A DNA stretch of 64,000 nucleotides from Alkalimarinus alittae. Lineage in GTDB: Bacteria > Pseudomonadota > Gammaproteobacteria > Pseudomonadales > Oleiphilaceae. The position numbers and the translations under genes were made by a program. The DNA lies in assembly GCF_026016465.1 (NCBI RefSeq), contig NZ_CP100390.1:3825001-3889000 (forward strand), given 5' to 3'. Shown here in pieces: positions 50,900 through 62,744 of the stretch; the stretch's first letter is position 1; each line of letters starts with the position of its first letter. The notes under the pieces were generated by a model. The model had not been told where the DNA came from. It made no database searches and saw only the letters and a list, made by a program, of their open reading frames with translations.

Positions 50900-51433
50900 C
50901 TACTTCTTCTTAGCCTCTTTACGCCTTACATTCTCGTCTGAATAACGAACACCTTTACCTTTGTATGGCTCTGGCGGACGGAAGGCTCGAATTTCTGCAG
51001 CTACCTGACCAATTTTTTGCTTATCAATACCTTTGAGCAAAATTTCAGTTTGTGATGGCATCTCAGCAGAAATACCTTCAGGAAGCTCATACTCAACAGG
51101 GTGAGAAAAACCCAATGTAAGATTGATCTTTTTACCTTGAACCTGAGCCCTGTAACCAACACCTACTAGTTGCAGCTTTCTCTCAAATCCTTGGTTAACA
51201 CCAACAACCATGTTGTTGACTAGAGCGCGCGCAGTACCTGCCTGTGCGCGAGAAGCTTTAGCTCCATCACGCGCAGCAAAAGTAATAACGTTATCTTCTT
51301 GCTTCACTTCAACCGCAGAATGAACGCTTAATGAAAGCGCACCTTTACTACCTTTAACTTCGATTTCTTGCCCGTCCAACTTCACCTGAATTCCAGATGG
51401 CAGCTCGACAGGAGAATTAGCAACTCTTGACAT
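50900..51433 (-). CDS. rplF: 50S ribosomal protein L6
   Basis: 177 residues forming the two L6 repeats, with [20 protein letters not shown] and the C-terminal [20 protein letters not shown] signature that binds 23S rRNA near the factor site. 9 bp after rpsH. Confidence 0.98.
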   Translation of the reverse strand: MSRVANSPVELPSGIQVKLDGQEIEVKGSKGALSLSVHSAVEVKQEDNVITFAARDGAKASRAQAGTARALVNNMVVGVNQGFERKLQLVGVGYRAQVQGKKINLTLGFSHPVEYELPEGISAEMPSQTEILLKGIDKQKIGQVAAEIRAFRPPEPYKGKGVRYSDENVRRKEAKKK

Positions 51434-51442
51434 GACTACCTC

Positions 51443-51835
51443 CTAGAATACGGTGCAGATGACTTCACCACCGATACCTGCTTCACGAGCAGCGCGATCA
51501 GTCATAACGCCTTTTGATGTTGAAATAATAGCAACACCTAAACCACTAGACACCTTCGGCAATTCGTTTGCACCTTTGTACTGACGCAAACTCGGACGGC
51601 TGACACGTTTAATCGTCTCAATAACCGGCTTTCCTTCGAAGTACTTAAGTTCTACTGTTAAAGTAGGCTTAGTGCCTTCTTCAACATTAAAATCAGTTAT
51701 AAAACCTTCTTGCTTTAGCACTTCCGCTAAAGACACCTTCATCTTTGATGAAGGCATAGTGACAGAGACTTTTTCAGCCATCTGTCCATTACGAATACGT
51801 GTAAACATATCCGCAAGTGTATCTTGCATACTCAT
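51443..51835 (-). CDS. rpsH: 30S ribosomal protein S8
   Basis: 130 residues from ATG 51835 ([20 protein letters not shown]), with CAGGAG about 10 nt upstream; the open frame up to 51886 lies in the rpsN-rpsH spacer. The C-terminal [20 protein letters not shown] ... GGEVICTVF is the 16S-rRNA-binding motif. In E. coli S8 represses the spc operon at a site near rplE. Confidence 0.97.
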   Translation of the reverse strand: MSMQDTLADMFTRIRNGQMAEKVSVTMPSSKMKVSLAEVLKQEGFITDFNVEEGTKPTLTVELKYFEGKPVIETIKRVSRPSLRQYKGANELPKVSSGLGVAIISTSKGVMTDRAAREAGIGGEVICTVF

Positions 51836-51930
51836 ATAAATGAGACTCCTGCTCTTTTTAGTTGTGCAGCGGAAAGAGAGCGACACTATACACTAGCTGC
51901 CGCTCTCTTAAAACCGCTTACCAACAGTGA

Positions 51931-52236
51931 TTACCAGCTTGCTTTCTTCAAGCCAGGAACATCACCGCTCATACCGTGCTCACGTAACTTAATACGAGAC
52001 AACTTAAACTTACGATATACGCCGTGTGGACGACCGGTAATCTGACAACGATTACGGAGTCTACAAGGGCTAGCATTACGTGGAAGTTTCTGCAATTTAA
52101 CCTGCGCATCCCAACGATCATCATCAGATGTGTTTTGATTTGCAATAATTGCCTTAAGCTCAGCACGCTTTTCAGCAAACTTTGCTACAGTTTTCTCGCG
52201 CTTTAACTCACGCATTTTCATCGAGATTTTTGCCAT
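51931..52236 (-). CDS. rpsN: 30S ribosomal protein S14 (zinc-independent form)
   Basis: 101 residues, the long type without the CxxC zinc pair of short S14, as in E. coli. [20 protein letters not shown] and [20 protein letters not shown] to KKASW are diagnostic. 11 bp after rplE. Confidence 0.97.
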   Translation of the reverse strand: MAKISMKMRELKREKTVAKFAEKRAELKAIIANQNTSDDDRWDAQVKLQKLPRNASPCRLRNRCQITGRPHGVYRKFKLSRIKLREHGMSGDVPGLKKASW

Positions 52237-52247
52237 GATTCCTTACC

Positions 52248-52787
52248 TTATTTCTTAAAGGGGAAATTAAAGGCTTTCAGCAACGAACGACCTTCTTCAT
52301 CAGTTTTCGCTGAAGTAGTAATCGTGATGTCAAGTCCGCGAATTTTATCCACCTTATCATAATCGATTTCAGGGAATATAATTTGCTCTCTAACACCCAT
52401 GCTGTAGTTACCGCGACCATCGAATGACTTAGGATTTAAGCCACGGAAATCTCGTACACGAGGGATTGCTATATCTACCAATCTCTCGAAGAATTCCCAC
52501 ATACGATCGCCACGAAGAGTTACCTTACAACCAATAGGGTAGCCTTCACGAATTTTGAAGCCTGCAACAGACTTCTTTGCCTTTGTGATTACAGGCTTTT
52601 GACCTGCAAGCTTTTCCATATCCGCAACAGCGTTATCGATCTGCTTTTTATCACCCAAAGCTTCACCAACACCCATATTGAGTGTGATTTTTTCTATCTT
52701 CGGTACCTGCATAACGCTCTTGTAAGCGAACTCACTTTGAAGCGCAGGCATTACCGACTTTTGATACACATCTTTCATTCTAGGCAT
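52248..52787 (-). CDS. rplE: 50S ribosomal protein L5
   Basis: 179 residues from ATG 52787 ([20 protein letters not shown]), with AGGTGG 5 nt upstream; the TTG at 52802 is disregarded. Binds 5S rRNA and contacts S13 and the P-site tRNA. Visible motifs: [33 protein letters not shown] and [20 protein letters not shown]. Confidence 0.98.
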   Translation of the reverse strand: MPRMKDVYQKSVMPALQSEFAYKSVMQVPKIEKITLNMGVGEALGDKKQIDNAVADMEKLAGQKPVITKAKKSVAGFKIREGYPIGCKVTLRGDRMWEFFERLVDIAIPRVRDFRGLNPKSFDGRGNYSMGVREQIIFPEIDYDKVDKIRGLDITITTSAKTDEEGRSLLKAFNFPFKK

Positions 52788-52805
52788 AATAACCACCTGC
52801 AAGCG

Positions 52806-53123
52806 TTAGCTGCCGATAACCTCGTTATTCGACTTATAGACACGGACTTTAACGCCATCTTCCAAGACTTTAAAGCCTACCCTGTCCGCCTTATTTGTAG
52901 CTGAATTAAAAATAGCTACATTTGAAGCTTGTATTGGCGCTTCCTTTTCGACGATACCGCCTGGAGCGCCTAACATTGGGTTTGGCTTGGTGCTTCGCTT
53001 TATCATGTTAATACCTGATACAACGACACGACCATCTTGCAGAACGCGGACGATTTTCCCGCGCTTGCCTTTGTCCTTGCCCGCTATGACGATCACTTCA
53101 TCGTCACATTTGATCTTTTTCAT
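52806..53123 (-). CDS. rplX: 50S ribosomal protein L24
   Basis: 105-residue assembly-initiator protein with a KOW motif ([20 protein letters not shown]) and [20 protein letters not shown]. Lies 16 bp after rplN and just before rplE. Confidence 0.98.
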   Translation of the reverse strand: MKKIKCDDEVIVIAGKDKGKRGKIVRVLQDGRVVVSGINMIKRSTKPNPMLGAPGGIVEKEAPIQASNVAIFNSATNKADRVGFKVLEDGVKVRVYKSNNEVIGS

Positions 53124-53139
53124 AACCGGCCTCTCATTC

Positions 53140-53508
53140 TTAAAGCACTTCAGGTGCTAAAGAAACAATCTTCATGTATTTATCACCACGCAACTCACGA
53201 GTTACAGGGCCAAAAATACGAGTACCAATAGGCGCATTCTGCTGGTTTAGCAATACTGCAGCATTGCCATCAAAACGGATCAAAGACCCATCCGGACGAC
53301 GAACACCTTTACGAGTACGCACAACCACTGCATTAAGAACCTGACCTTTTTTTACTTTACCGCGAGGAATTGCTTCCTTCACGGTAACTTTTATTACGTC
53401 GCCAATACGAGCGTAGCGTCTATGTGAACCACCCAATACCTTGATACACATAACGCGACGAGCGCCACTGTTATCTGCGACGTCTAGCATCGATTCAGTT
53501 TGAATCAT
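53140..53508 (-). CDS. rplN: 50S ribosomal protein L14
   Basis: 122 residues from ATG 53508 ([20 protein letters not shown]), with GGAG upstream; the GTG at 53511 is disregarded. First gene of the spc operon by convention. [20 protein letters not shown] and the C-terminal [12 protein letters not shown]-like end ([13 protein letters not shown]) identify it. The 58-bp gap before it to rpsQ shows no clear promoter. Confidence 0.98.
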   Translation of the reverse strand: MIQTESMLDVADNSGARRVMCIKVLGGSHRRYARIGDVIKVTVKEAIPRGKVKKGQVLNAVVVRTRKGVRRPDGSLIRFDGNAAVLLNQQNAPIGTRIFGPVTRELRGDKYMKIVSLAPEVL

Positions 53509-53566
53509 CACTTTTCTCCAAAACTAACCAATGTGCCTTTTAGACAAGACTCCCCAAGAGGGCGAA

Positions 53567-53833
53567 TTACACTTTAGAAGCACTCTCGACAATCTCGACC
53601 AGCTTCCAGCACTTCGTCTTAGAAATAGGACGACCTTCCTGGATTGTTACTGTATCGCCGATATTACACTCATTATTTTCGTCATGAGCATGAACCTTGG
53701 TTGAACGCTTCACGTACTTACCGTAAATCGGATGTTTTACGCGTCGCTCAATCAAGACAGTGATGGACTTGTCCATCTTATCACTCACGACCTTACCGCT
53801 AAGCATGCGAGCATTAGATGCAGCTTCAGTCAT
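53567..53833 (-). CDS. rpsQ: 30S ribosomal protein S17
   Basis: 88-residue OB-fold protein, with [20 protein letters not shown] and the conserved [20 protein letters not shown] and [20 protein letters not shown] motifs. Last gene of the S10 operon, one base after rpmC. Confidence 0.98.
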   Translation of the reverse strand: MTEAASNARMLSGKVVSDKMDKSITVLIERRVKHPIYGKYVKRSTKVHAHDENNECNIGDTVTIQEGRPISKTKCWKLVEIVESASKV

Positions 53834-53834
53834 T

Positions 53835-54026
53835 TTAGTTACCTGCCTTTTGATTCAACACTGTTTTTACACGAGCGATGTCGCGTCTAACGTTGCGAAG
53901 TAGGTGACCTTGGTTGAGCTGACCAGTTGACTTACGCATGCGCAAGTTAAACTGCTCTTTCAACAAGCTCATCAACTCAGTGTTCAGTTCTTCAACTGAT
54001 TTTTCACGCAATTCATTCGCTTTCAT
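53835..54026 (-). CDS. rpmC: 50S ribosomal protein L29
   Basis: 63-residue helical protein at the exit tunnel, [20 protein letters not shown] to NQKAGN. It overlaps the rplP stop by one base (TAATG), so translation is coupled. Confidence 0.97.
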   Translation of the reverse strand: MKANELREKSVEELNTELMSLLKEQFNLRMRKSTGQLNQGHLLRNVRRDIARVKTVLNQKAGN

Positions 54027-54439
54027 TACATCACCGTCCTCGAAACAAATGTTGTAGGAACAGGTAATTTGGCTGTTGCCAATGTAAATGCTTCACGAGC
54101 AAGCTCTTCAGAAACACCTTCTATCTCAAACAACATACGGCCTGGTTGAATCTGGCAAATCCAGTATTCAACATTACCTTTACCTTTACCTTGACGAACT
54201 TCAAGCGGTTTTTGTGTAATCGGCTTGTCTGGAAATACACGGATCCAGATTTTACCAGTACGCTTCACTTGACGAGAAATCGTTCTACGAGCAGATTCAA
54301 TCTGACGCGCAGTAATTCGACCTCTACCAGTCGCCTTTAGGCCAAACTCACCAAAGCTAACTTTGCTTCCGCGCTGGGCCAGGCCGCGGTTACGGCCTTT
54401 TTGCATTTTACGAAATTTGGTACGTTTCGGTTGCAACAT
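54026..54439 (-). CDS. rplP: 50S ribosomal protein L16
   Basis: 137 residues, [40 protein letters not shown]-like sequence (residues 74-95, [12 protein letters not shown]) carries the loop arginine that is hydroxylated in E. coli. Contacts the A-site region and 5S-adjacent 23S rRNA. 11 bp after rpsC. Confidence 0.98.
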   Translation of the reverse strand: MLQPKRTKFRKMQKGRNRGLAQRGSKVSFGEFGLKATGRGRITARQIESARRTISRQVKRTGKIWIRVFPDKPITQKPLEVRQGKGKGNVEYWICQIQPGRMLFEIEGVSEELAREAFTLATAKLPVPTTFVSRTVM

Positions 54440-54450
54440 AATATGGCCCC

Positions 54451-55143
54451 TTACCTAGAAGCTTTAGAAGCTTTCTTCTTAGGTGCTTCTTTTTGAGCGC
54501 GTACTTGTTCAATACCGCCTAAAATTTCGCCCTTGAAGATCCAAACTTTGACACCAATAATACCATAGGTAGTTGATGCTTCATGTGTTGCGTAATCGAT
54601 ATCAGCACGTAAAGTATGTAGAGGAACTCTACCTTCACGGTACCATTCAGAACGTGCAATCTCAGCACCACCTAAACGGCCTCCAACCTGAATCTTAATC
54701 CCTTTAGCGCCCTGACGCATTGCATTTTGAACTGCACGCTTCATTGCACGACGGAACATCACTCGACGCTCTAACTGGTTTGCAACACTTGCTGCTACCA
54801 ATTTTGCATCAAGATCAGGCTTTCTGATCTCTTCGATGTTGATGTGCACAGGCACACCCATCATCTCACTAATCTTCTTACGCAATTTATCAACGTCTTC
54901 ACCTTTCTTACCGATAACAATCCCTGGACGGGCGGTATGAATGGTAATACGTGCATTTTGCGCAGGACGCTCGATTACTATTTTACTTACTGATGCTTTA
55001 ACTAAGCGCTCGAGCAAAAACTCACGCACTTCGATATCATTCAATAAGTTATTAGCATAATCTGCTTTTTCTGCGTACCAGATCGAGTTGTGGTCTTTCA
55101 CAATACCCAGTCTGATACCAGTAGGATGTACCTTTTGACCCAT
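54451..55143 (-). CDS. rpsC: 30S ribosomal protein S3
   Basis: 230 residues with an N-terminal KH domain ([20 protein letters not shown]) and the C-terminal S3 domain ([20 protein letters not shown]). It is part of the mRNA-entry helicase of the 30S. The basic tail [11 protein letters not shown] is short. Starts 11 bp after rplV. Confidence 0.98.
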   Translation of the reverse strand: MGQKVHPTGIRLGIVKDHNSIWYAEKADYANNLLNDIEVREFLLERLVKASVSKIVIERPAQNARITIHTARPGIVIGKKGEDVDKLRKKISEMMGVPVHINIEEIRKPDLDAKLVAASVANQLERRVMFRRAMKRAVQNAMRQGAKGIKIQVGGRLGGAEIARSEWYREGRVPLHTLRADIDYATHEASTTYGIIGVKVWIFKGEILGGIEQVRAQKEAPKKKASKASR

Positions 55144-55154
55144 CTTAGTATCTC

Positions 55155-55487
55155 CTAGTTATCAGCGACCATAACCGTAATATGGCATGTACGTTTCAAT
55201 ATACGGTCAGCTCGACCCTTGGCACGTGGTCTAATACGCTTCATTGTAGTCGCCTCATCAACAAAGATGGTGGAGACTTTCAAATCGTCGACGTCTAGAC
55301 CGTCATTGTGCTCTGCGTTCGCTATTGCGGACTCAAGCACTTTTTTAATTAAATGCGCAGCTTTTTTAGGGCTGAACGTTAAGATATTTAGGGCGTCCTC
55401 AACGGCTTTTCCGCGAACTTGATCTGCAACCAAGCGCGCTTTCTGAGCAGATAGGTTAGCACCCTTTAATTTAGCGGCTACTTCCAT
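55155..55487 (-). CDS. rplV: 50S ribosomal protein L22
   Basis: 110 residues; the extended loop ([20 protein letters not shown]) that lines the exit tunnel and the macrolide site has no insertion or deletion. [20 protein letters not shown] is the family signature. 18 bp after rpsS. Confidence 0.98.
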   Translation of the reverse strand: MEVAAKLKGANLSAQKARLVADQVRGKAVEDALNILTFSPKKAAHLIKKVLESAIANAEHNDGLDVDDLKVSTIFVDEATTMKRIRPRAKGRADRILKRTCHITVMVADN

Positions 55488-55505
55488 CTTAATTACCTCT
55501 ATGCT

Positions 55506-55784
55506 CTACCGTTTTTTGGCTTTCTTATCTGCTGCATGCCCACGATACGTGCGCGTTGCGGCAAATTCGCCCAATTTATGGCCAACCATATCTTCTGTTA
55601 CAAAAACCGGAACGTGTTGACGCCCGTTATGCACAGCGATGGTCAAGCCAATCATCTCTGGAAAAATTGTTGAACGACGAGACCAGGTCTTAATTGGCTT
55701 CTTGTCCTTTTTCTCCAGAGCTGTTTCTACCTTCTTTAACAAATGCAGGTCTATGAATGGACCCTTCTTCAAAGAACGTGACAC
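55506..55784 (-). CDS. rpsS: 30S ribosomal protein S19
   Basis: 92-residue head protein that pairs with S13. [20 protein letters not shown] and the C-terminal [20 protein letters not shown] are diagnostic. 22 bp after rplB. Confidence 0.98.
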   Translation of the reverse strand: MSRSLKKGPFIDLHLLKKVETALEKKDKKPIKTWSRRSTIFPEMIGLTIAVHNGRQHVPVFVTEDMVGHKLGEFAATRTYRGHAADKKAKKR

Positions 55785-55806
55785 AGCGTAATCCTCATAC
55801 TATTAA

Positions 55807-56634
55807 TTACTTGGCCGATCGACGACGCACTATCATCTTATCAGTACGTTTGTTTTTGCGAGTTTTATGACCTTTGGTTGGAACACCCCAAGGTGTTACC
55901 GGATGACGCCCACCAGAGGTTCTCCCTTCACCACCACCATGCGGATGGTCAACTGGGTTCATAACAACACCACGCACTGTTGGCCTTACACCGCGCCAAC
56001 GTGATGCACCCGCTTTACCTAATCTCCGCAAGCTATGCTCACCATTAGAAACTTCACCCAAGGTTGCACGACACTCAGATAATACTTTACGCATTTCACC
56101 TGAACGCAAGCGTAAAGTGACATAAGCACCCTCACGAGCGACCAACTGAGCATAAGTACCAGCACTACGAGCAATCTGCGCGCCTTTTCCTGGCTTAAGT
56201 TCTACACAGTGAATAACACTACCCACAGGGATATTTCGCATTGGTAAAGTACTACCTACTTTAATAGGGGCATCTTCTCCTGAGCGAACTTCATCCCCTG
56301 CCTTAACACCTTTAGGTGCGATAACATAACGTCTCTCACCATCAAGATATTTAAGCAGAGCAATATGCGCGGAACGGTTTGGATCGTATTCAATACGCTC
56401 AACCACAGATGGAATCCCATCTTTATTCCGCTTAAAGTCTACAATTCTATATTGCTGCTTATGACCACCACCGATATGACGAGTAGTGATGCGGCCGTTA
56501 TTGTTACGACCACCAGACTTACTTTTCTTTTCTACCAACGGCGCATAAGGACGACCCTTATGTAGGTCAGGATGATATACCTTAACTACATGACGACGAC
56601 CGGGAGACGTTGGTTTAGTTTTTACGACTGGCAT
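55807..56634 (-). CDS. rplB: 50S ribosomal protein L2
   Basis: 275 residues; central protein near the peptidyl transferase centre. The near-universal [20 protein letters not shown] loop holds the histidine implicated in activity. An OB-type and an SH3-type domain precede it. 14 bp after rplW. Confidence 0.99.
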   Translation of the reverse strand: MPVVKTKPTSPGRRHVVKVYHPDLHKGRPYAPLVEKKSKSGGRNNNGRITTRHIGGGHKQQYRIVDFKRNKDGIPSVVERIEYDPNRSAHIALLKYLDGERRYVIAPKGVKAGDEVRSGEDAPIKVGSTLPMRNIPVGSVIHCVELKPGKGAQIARSAGTYAQLVAREGAYVTLRLRSGEMRKVLSECRATLGEVSNGEHSLRRLGKAGASRWRGVRPTVRGVVMNPVDHPHGGGEGRTSGGRHPVTPWGVPTKGHKTRKNKRTDKMIVRRRSAK

Positions 56635-56648
56635 AGTACGACCCCTAC

Positions 56649-56942
56649 TTACTCGACATCCATAAAGTCGATATCCTGACCTTCCGCTAATCTAACATAA
56701 GCTTTTTTGGTATCTTTACGCTTACCTAGACCACGAACCGTGCGCTTAGTCTTGCCTTTTAGATTTGAAACCTGAACACCCTCAACCTTAACATCAAAAA
56801 GCGTCTCAACTGCTTTTTTGATTTCAGCTTTGGTTGAATCAGTAGCCACTCTAAAAACAACTTGACCAGACTCTGCTGCTAGAGATGCCTTTTCTGAAAC
56901 AAGAGGTCCTAGCAATACTTTATATATACGCTCTTCGTTCAT
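56649..56942 (-). CDS. rplW: 50S ribosomal protein L23
   Basis: 97 residues; the exit-tunnel docking site for trigger factor and [23 protein letters not shown] and the extended loop [20 protein letters not shown] are typical. Overlaps rplD by 4 bp (ATGA). Confidence 0.98.
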   Translation of the reverse strand: MNEERIYKVLLGPLVSEKASLAAESGQVVFRVATDSTKAEIKKAVETLFDVKVEGVQVSNLKGKTKRTVRGLGKRKDTKKAYVRLAEGQDIDFMDVE

Positions 56943-57547
56943 CCCAGCATCTCCTCAATCTTCTTAAGCGCAGAAACAGTCACTACAACCTTGTCATACG
57001 CTACTAGACTTACAGGATCAACTCCTACAACGTCACGAACATCAACACTTGGGATATTGCGAGAAGCAAGATACAAGTTTTCTTCTACGTTTTCAGAGAC
57101 AATCAAAGCACTCTCTAGACCTAACTCTTTCATCTTTGCAGTGAAAGCTTTAGTCTTAGGTGTTTCTGCTATCATATCTTCAACAACAACAAGACGCTCT
57201 TGACGTACAAGCTCAGAGTATATAGACCTCATCGCTCCACGATACATCTTCTTGTTTACTTTCTGACTATGATCTTGTGGCTTAGCAGCAAATGTAACAC
57301 CACCAGAACGCCAAATAGGACTACGAATAGTACCTGCACGAGCACGACCTGTACCCTTTTGACGCCAAGGCTTCTTACCACCACCTCTAACTTCAGAACG
57401 AGTCTTCTGCGCGCGAGTACCCTGACGAGCACCTGCTAAATACGCAGTAACAACCTGATGAACCAAAGTCTCATTATACTCTCCAGCGAAGGCAGCATCT
57501 GAAACAGATACAGAACCCTTACCAGAACCAGCGATTGTTAATTCCAT
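56939..57547 (-). CDS. rplD: 50S ribosomal protein L4
   Basis: 202 residues; globular domain plus the tunnel loop ([20 protein letters not shown]). In E. coli L4 also represses the S10 operon through its leader and controls RNase E; the leader here appears short (about 55 nt). 11 bp after rplC. Confidence 0.98.
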   Translation of the reverse strand: MELTIAGSGKGSVSVSDAAFAGEYNETLVHQVVTAYLAGARQGTRAQKTRSEVRGGGKKPWRQKGTGRARAGTIRSPIWRSGGVTFAAKPQDHSQKVNKKMYRGAMRSIYSELVRQERLVVVEDMIAETPKTKAFTAKMKELGLESALIVSENVEENLYLASRNIPSVDVRDVVGVDPVSLVAYDKVVVTVSALKKIEEMLG

Positions 57548-57558
57548 CGTATCTCCCC

Positions 57559-58197
57559 TTAGGCCTTAACTGCAGGCTTGACAACTACGTCGCCGCCAGT
57601 TGCACCAGGAACCGCACCTCTAACCAAGATTAGACCACGCTCCTCATCAACACGCACAACCTCAAGGTTTTGAACAGTAGACTGCTCATTACCCATCTGA
57701 CCTGCCATTTTCTTGCCTTTTATTACGCGACCCGGAGTTTGGCATTGACCAATTGAACCTGGAGCACGATGAGACAAAGAGTTACCGTGAGTAGCATCTT
57801 GCATACTAAAGTTCCAGCGCTTAACACCGCCCTGAAAACCTTTACCCTTAGAATTACCAGTCACATCTACAACCTGACCAGCCTCAAAGAGAGACACTGA
57901 GAATTGATCGCCTGCCTTAAGCTCTTCACCTTCAGACTCTGCAAGACGAAATTCTATAAGACCACGCCCAGCTTCAACACTTGCTTTCGCGTAATGTCCT
58001 GCTGCCGCTTTAGTAACGAGAGACGCACGACGTGAACCATAAGCCACCTGCACTGCACGGTAACCATCCACATCATTCGTTTTAACTTGAGTGACTCGGT
58101 TATCTTGAATTTCGATAACCGTCACAGGGATAGACTGACCCTCATCCGTAAAGATACGGGTCATACCAGCCTTACGACCGATTAAACCAATTGCCAT
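57559..58197 (-). CDS. rplC: 50S ribosomal protein L3
   Basis: 212 residues; an early assembly protein. [20 protein letters not shown], the [11 protein letters not shown] signature and the Gln in [10 protein letters not shown] (methylated by PrmB in E. coli) are present. The 85-bp spacer to rpsJ contains only its ribosome site. Confidence 0.98.
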   Translation of the reverse strand: MAIGLIGRKAGMTRIFTDEGQSIPVTVIEIQDNRVTQVKTNDVDGYRAVQVAYGSRRASLVTKAAAGHYAKASVEAGRGLIEFRLAESEGEELKAGDQFSVSLFEAGQVVDVTGNSKGKGFQGGVKRWNFSMQDATHGNSLSHRAPGSIGQCQTPGRVIKGKKMAGQMGNEQSTVQNLEVVRVDEERGLILVRGAVPGATGGDVVVKPAVKA

Positions 58198-58282
58198 TTC
58201 TCACCTCAAAGTGTACGGGGCTTTAACCCTCTATGGCCCTACATCCGTAGTTACACTTGCACCGACTTTCGCCGGCTGAAAA

Positions 58283-58594
58283 TTAACCTAAGCTTATCTG
58301 GACATCAACGCCCGCAGCCAAGTCAAGTTTCATAAGCGCATCTACAGTTTTTTCTGTAGGTTCCACAATATCTAATAAACGTTTATGTGTACGAATTTCG
58401 TACTGATCTCTCGCATCTTTATTAACGTGCGGAGAAACCAAGATTGTAAAACGCTCTTTTCTTGTCGGCAGAGGAATAGGTCCACGAACTTGTGCACCAG
58501 TTCTCTTTGCCGTGTCTACGATTTCTTGCGTAGACTGATCAATCAGGCGGTAGTCAAAAGCCTTTAGCCTGATTCTGATTTTTTGACTTTGCAT
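58283..58594 (-). CDS. rpsJ: 30S ribosomal protein S10 (NusE)
   Basis: 103 residues; ribosomal protein and, as NusE, an antitermination/coupling factor with NusG and Nus[21 protein letters not shown] and [20 protein letters not shown] are the family signature. First gene of the S10 operon, preceded by a strong promoter at 58657-58685. Confidence 0.98.
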   Translation of the reverse strand: MQSQKIRIRLKAFDYRLIDQSTQEIVDTAKRTGAQVRGPIPLPTRKERFTILVSPHVNKDARDQYEIRTHKRLLDIVEPTEKTVDALMKLDLAAGVDVQISLG

Positions 58595-58656
58595 TGGATC
58601 AGAACTCCAGTTCCAAACTTATAAATTTAAGCTGTCACCTTATAAAAAGGAGCCGC

Positions 58657-58685
58657 ATTGTACGGTTTACAGCCAACCGTGTCAA
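58657..58685 (-). promoter_or_regulatory. Sigma-70 promoter of the S10 operon
   Basis: On the minus strand TTGACA (58680-58685) and TACAAT (58657-58662) with an exact 17-bp spacer; the start is near 58650. The leader to rpsJ is only about 55 nt, shorter than the E. coli leader (about 170 nt) that L4 uses. Confidence 0.85.
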
Positions 58686-58700
58686 CCCCAGCCTAAACAC

Positions 58701-58731
58701 AAACAAAAAGGGCTGCTTACGCAGCCCTTTT
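58701..58731 (-). terminator. Rho-independent terminator after tuf
   Basis: AAAAGGGCTGC-TTAC-GCAGCCCTTTT (58706-58731), continuing into TTTTTGTTTG on the minus strand. Ends the str operon 20 bp after the tuf stop and 16 bp before the S10 promoter. Confidence 0.92.
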
Positions 58732-58750
58732 CTGATGCAAAAAAGATCGA

Positions 58751-59974
58751 TTATTCGATAATCTTAGCAACAACACCAGCACCAACTGTACGTCCACCTT
58801 CGCGAATTGCGAAACGTAGACCTTCTTCCATCGCAATCGGCGCGATCAAAGTAGCAGTTAACTGAACGTTATCACCAGGCATTACCATTTCGATACCTTC
58901 TGGCAATTCACAAGCACCTGTTACATCAGTAGTACGGAAGTAAAACTGTGGACGGTAGCCTTTGAAGAATGGAGTGTGACGACCACCCTCATCCTTGCTT
59001 AAGATATACACTTCTGCTTCGAAAGTAGTGTGAGGATTAACAGAACCAGGAACAGCAAGAACCTGTCCACGCTCAACTTCTTCACGCTTTGTTCCACGTA
59101 GAAGAACACCTACGTTCTCACCTGCACGACCTTCGTCAAGCAACTTACGGAACATTTCAACACCAGTACATGTTGACTTCAAAGTATCTTTAAGACCGAT
59201 GATTTCAATTTCATCACCAACTTTAACGATACCACGCTCAACACGACCCGTTACAACTGTACCACGACCCGAGATAGAGAAAACATCTTCTACAGGCATT
59301 AAGAATGGCTGATCAATTGCACGCTCAGGCTCAGGAATATACTCGTCAAGAGTTTCTACAAGCTTCTTAACTGCAGAGGTACCTAACTCGTTATCATCTT
59401 CACCGTTCAACGCCATTAAAGCAGAACCAGCAATAATCGGAGTGTCATCTCCAGGAAATTCATACTGATCAAGAAGCTCACGAAGCTCCATCTCAACCAA
59501 TTCTAGCATTTCGTTGTATTCTTCAGTTCCAACACCACCACAATCTTCTGCAAGAAGGTCTGCCTTGTTAAGGAAAACAACAACAAAAGGTACACCAACC
59601 TGACGAGAAAGCAAGATGTGCTCACGAGTCTGAGGCATAGGGCCGTCAGTCGCACCACATACTAGGATAGCGCCATCCATCTGAGCAGCACCAGTGATCA
59701 TGTTTTTAACATAATCGGCGTGCCCTGGACAGTCAACGTGCGCATAGTGACGAGTAGGAGAATCATACTCGACGTGCGATGTTGCGATAGTAATACCGCG
59801 CTCTCTTTCTTCTGGAGCATTATCGATACCGTCAAATGCTACAGCAGCACCACCCCAAACCTCAGCACAAACGCGAGTTAGAGCAGCAGTCAAAGTAGTT
59901 TTACCATGGTCAACGTGACCGATAGTACCAACGTTTACGTGTGGTTTGACACGCTCAAATTTTTCTTTTGCCAC
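58751..59974 (-). CDS. tuf: Elongation factor Tu
   Basis: 407 residues, longer than the 394 of E. coli. GTPase motifs [25 protein letters not shown] and NKADLL; domains II and III follow ([38 protein letters not shown]). The extra length includes an insertion about residues 142-158 ([18 protein letters not shown]) after the G4 motif, and an [14 protein letters not shown] stretch. From memory, such an insertion is common in Oceanospirillales. Elfamycin-site residues look normal. Only one tuf copy is in the window. Confidence 0.98.
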   Translation of the reverse strand: MAKEKFERVKPHVNVGTIGHVDHGKTTLTAALTRVCAEVWGGAAVAFDGIDNAPEERERGITIATSHVEYDSPTRHYAHVDCPGHADYVKNMITGAAQMDGAILVCGATDGPMPQTREHILLSRQVGVPFVVVFLNKADLLAEDCGGVGTEEYNEMLELVEMELRELLDQYEFPGDDTPIIAGSALMALNGEDDNELGTSAVKKLVETLDEYIPEPERAIDQPFLMPVEDVFSISGRGTVVTGRVERGIVKVGDEIEIIGLKDTLKSTCTGVEMFRKLLDEGRAGENVGVLLRGTKREEVERGQVLAVPGSVNPHTTFEAEVYILSKDEGGRHTPFFKGYRPQFYFRTTDVTGACELPEGIEMVMPGDNVQLTATLIAPIAMEEGLRFAIREGGRTVGAGVVAKIIE

Positions 59975-60006
59975 GATTACACCTCGTAATTCACAAAGTT
60001 TTCAAA

Positions 60007-62100
60007 TTAAGACTTATTAATAATTGCTTCCGCAATATTCTTCGGAGCTTCTGAATATTTCAAAAACTCCATTGTATAGGTTGCACGACCCTGAGTAGCT
60101 GAACGCAAGTCTGTCGCATAGCCAAACATTTCTGACAATGGGACTTCTGCATCTACAACCTTTCCAGCTGCAGTATCACTCATACCCTGAATCAAACCAC
60201 GACGCCGATTGAGATCGCCAACTACATCACCCATATTGACTTCAGGTGTGACCACCTCAACCTTCATAACAGGCTCTAACAACACCGCTCCACCACTCTG
60301 GGCCAGCTTTTTTGTTGCCATGCTACCTGCAATCTTAAAGGCCATTTCATTCGAATCAACATCATGAAACGAACCATCAAATAATGTTGCCTTTAAACCA
60401 AGTAAAGGGTAACCAGCAAGAACACCATTTTGCATCTGCTCAGCAACCCCTTTTTGTATGGCTGGGATATACTCTTTAGGAACTGCTCCACCGACGATCT
60501 CGTTGATAAACTCGAGCTCATCTCCACCTTCTTCGCGGGGCTCGAACTTAATCCAAACGTGACCATACTGTCCACGACCACCTGACTGACGAACAAACTT
60601 ACCTTCAATCTCACACACATTTCGAATTGCTTCGCGATAAGCAACTTGAGGCTTACCAATGTTAGCCTCAACGCTAAACTCACGACGCATTCGATCTACG
60701 ATGATATCAAGGTGAAGCTCACCCATCCCAGATATAATAGTCTGACCAGTCTCCTCATCAGTTTTAACTCTAAATGAAGGGTCTTCTTGCGCAAGCTTAC
60801 CTAGCGCAACCCCCATCTTCTCCTGATCAGGCTTGGTACGAGGCTCAACCGCAACAGAAATAACCGGCTCAGGAAATTCCATTCGCTCCAATATAATCGG
60901 GGCATCCGCAGAACATAAAGTATCACCTGTTGTGACATCCTTAAGCCCTATACCTGCCGCTATATCACCAGCTCGAACTTCCTTAATCTCTTCTCGGCTA
61001 TTCGCATGCATTTGAACCATACGCCCAACACGCTCTTTTTTACCCTTAACTGAGTTCAGAACCGCACTTCCCGACTCAAGAACTCCAGAGTAAACCCTAA
61101 AAAACGTTAACGTCCCCACAAAAGGATCCGTCGCTATCTTAAAAGCAAGCGCTGAAAACGGCTCCTCATCTCTCGCAACACGCGTATCAGGCGAACCATC
61201 TGCAAGCAATCCTTCAATCGCTTTTACCTCAGTAGGTGATGGCAAATATTCGATAACAGCATCAAGCATTGCCTGAACACCCTTATTCTTGAATGCTGAC
61301 CCACCAATTACCGGAACAATCTCGTTAGAAAGCGTTCTGATTCGGATACCTTTCTTAATTTCTTCTTCAGAAAGATCTCCACCCTCAAGGTATTTATCCA
61401 TCAATTCGTCGGTTGCCTCAGCCGCCATCTCAACAAGAAACTCACGCATTTCACAGCATTTATCTTGTAATTCGGCGGGAATACCCCCGTACTCAAAGGT
61501 CGTACCTTTATCTTCTTGATTCCAGATAATTGATTTCATCTTAATGAGATCAACTACCCCTTCGAAACCTTCTTCAGCACCAATAGTCATCTGAAGCGGC
61601 ACAGGAAGCGCACCCAACCGCTCTCGCAATTGTTCAACAACCCTTTCGAAGTCAGCACCCGAACGATCCATCTTGTTGATGTAAACCATTCGCGGCACTT
61701 CATACTTATTAGCTTGACGCCATACAGTTTCTGTCTGAGGCTGAACACCCGATGAACCACACAAAACAACCACTGCGCCATCCAATACACGCAAAGACCG
61801 CTCAACTTCGATTGTGAAGTCTACGTGCCCAGGCGTATCTATAATGTTAACGCGATGCTGGTCGAACTGCTGTTCCATACCACTCCAGAAACAGGTTGTC
61901 GCAGCAGAAGTAATGGTAATACCACGCTCCTGCTCTTGCTCCATCCAGTCCATTGTTGCTGCACCGTCATGAACCTCACCCAACTTATGAGAAACGCCAG
62001 TGTAGAACAGAACTCGCTCTGTAGTAGTCGTCTTACCCGCATCAACGTGCGCACAAATACCGATGTTCCGATATCGACTTATTGGGGTTTTACGCGCCAC
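60007..62100 (-). CDS. fusA: Elongation factor G
   Basis: 697-residue translocase GTPase. Domain I has [45 protein letters not shown] and NKMDRSGAD; domains II-V follow, with [20 protein letters not shown] and [13 protein letters not shown]-like ([13 protein letters not shown]). The 32-bp gap to tuf holds only its ribosome site. Part of the str operon rpsL-rpsG-fusA-tuf. Confidence 0.99.
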   Translation of the reverse strand: MARKTPISRYRNIGICAHVDAGKTTTTERVLFYTGVSHKLGEVHDGAATMDWMEQEQERGITITSAATTCFWSGMEQQFDQHRVNIIDTPGHVDFTIEVERSLRVLDGAVVVLCGSSGVQPQTETVWRQANKYEVPRMVYINKMDRSGADFERVVEQLRERLGALPVPLQMTIGAEEGFEGVVDLIKMKSIIWNQEDKGTTFEYGGIPAELQDKCCEMREFLVEMAAEATDELMDKYLEGGDLSEEEIKKGIRIRTLSNEIVPVIGGSAFKNKGVQAMLDAVIEYLPSPTEVKAIEGLLADGSPDTRVARDEEPFSALAFKIATDPFVGTLTFFRVYSGVLESGSAVLNSVKGKKERVGRMVQMHANSREEIKEVRAGDIAAGIGLKDVTTGDTLCSADAPIILERMEFPEPVISVAVEPRTKPDQEKMGVALGKLAQEDPSFRVKTDEETGQTIISGMGELHLDIIVDRMRREFSVEANIGKPQVAYREAIRNVCEIEGKFVRQSGGRGQYGHVWIKFEPREEGGDELEFINEIVGGAVPKEYIPAIQKGVAEQMQNGVLAGYPLLGLKATLFDGSFHDVDSNEMAFKIAGSMATKKLAQSGGAVLLEPVMKVEVVTPEVNMGDVVGDLNRRRGLIQGMSDTAAGKVVDAEVPLSEMFGYATDLRSATQGRATYTMEFLKYSEAPKNIAEAIINKS

Positions 62101-62150
62101 CTATTAATCCTCAAATCGGGTCAACCCTTAAAAAGAGTCAACCCTAAAAA

Positions 62151-62624
<474 letters not shown>

Positions 62625-62651
62625 TCAAATAAAAAAGGTCTTCAGGTTAGT

Positions 62652-62683
62652 CTGGGACAGGAGATGTACATCTCTACGCCCAG
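62652..62683 (-). promoter_or_regulatory. Stem-loop in the rpsL-rpsG spacer, possible S7 control site
   Basis: CTGGG ... GAGATGTACATCTC ... CCCAG: an outer 5-bp stem enclosing a 14-bp perfect palindrome, in the 129-bp spacer where E. coli S7 binds. The detailed E. coli fold was not matched base by base. A near-palindrome (62737-62756) also spans the rpsL stop. Confidence 0.45.
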
Positions 62684-62744
62684 CCTTACTCTTACCCTAA
62701 AATGATTGCTCACCCCAAGGCAGCGGTCACTTTGCTCCTAGGGG

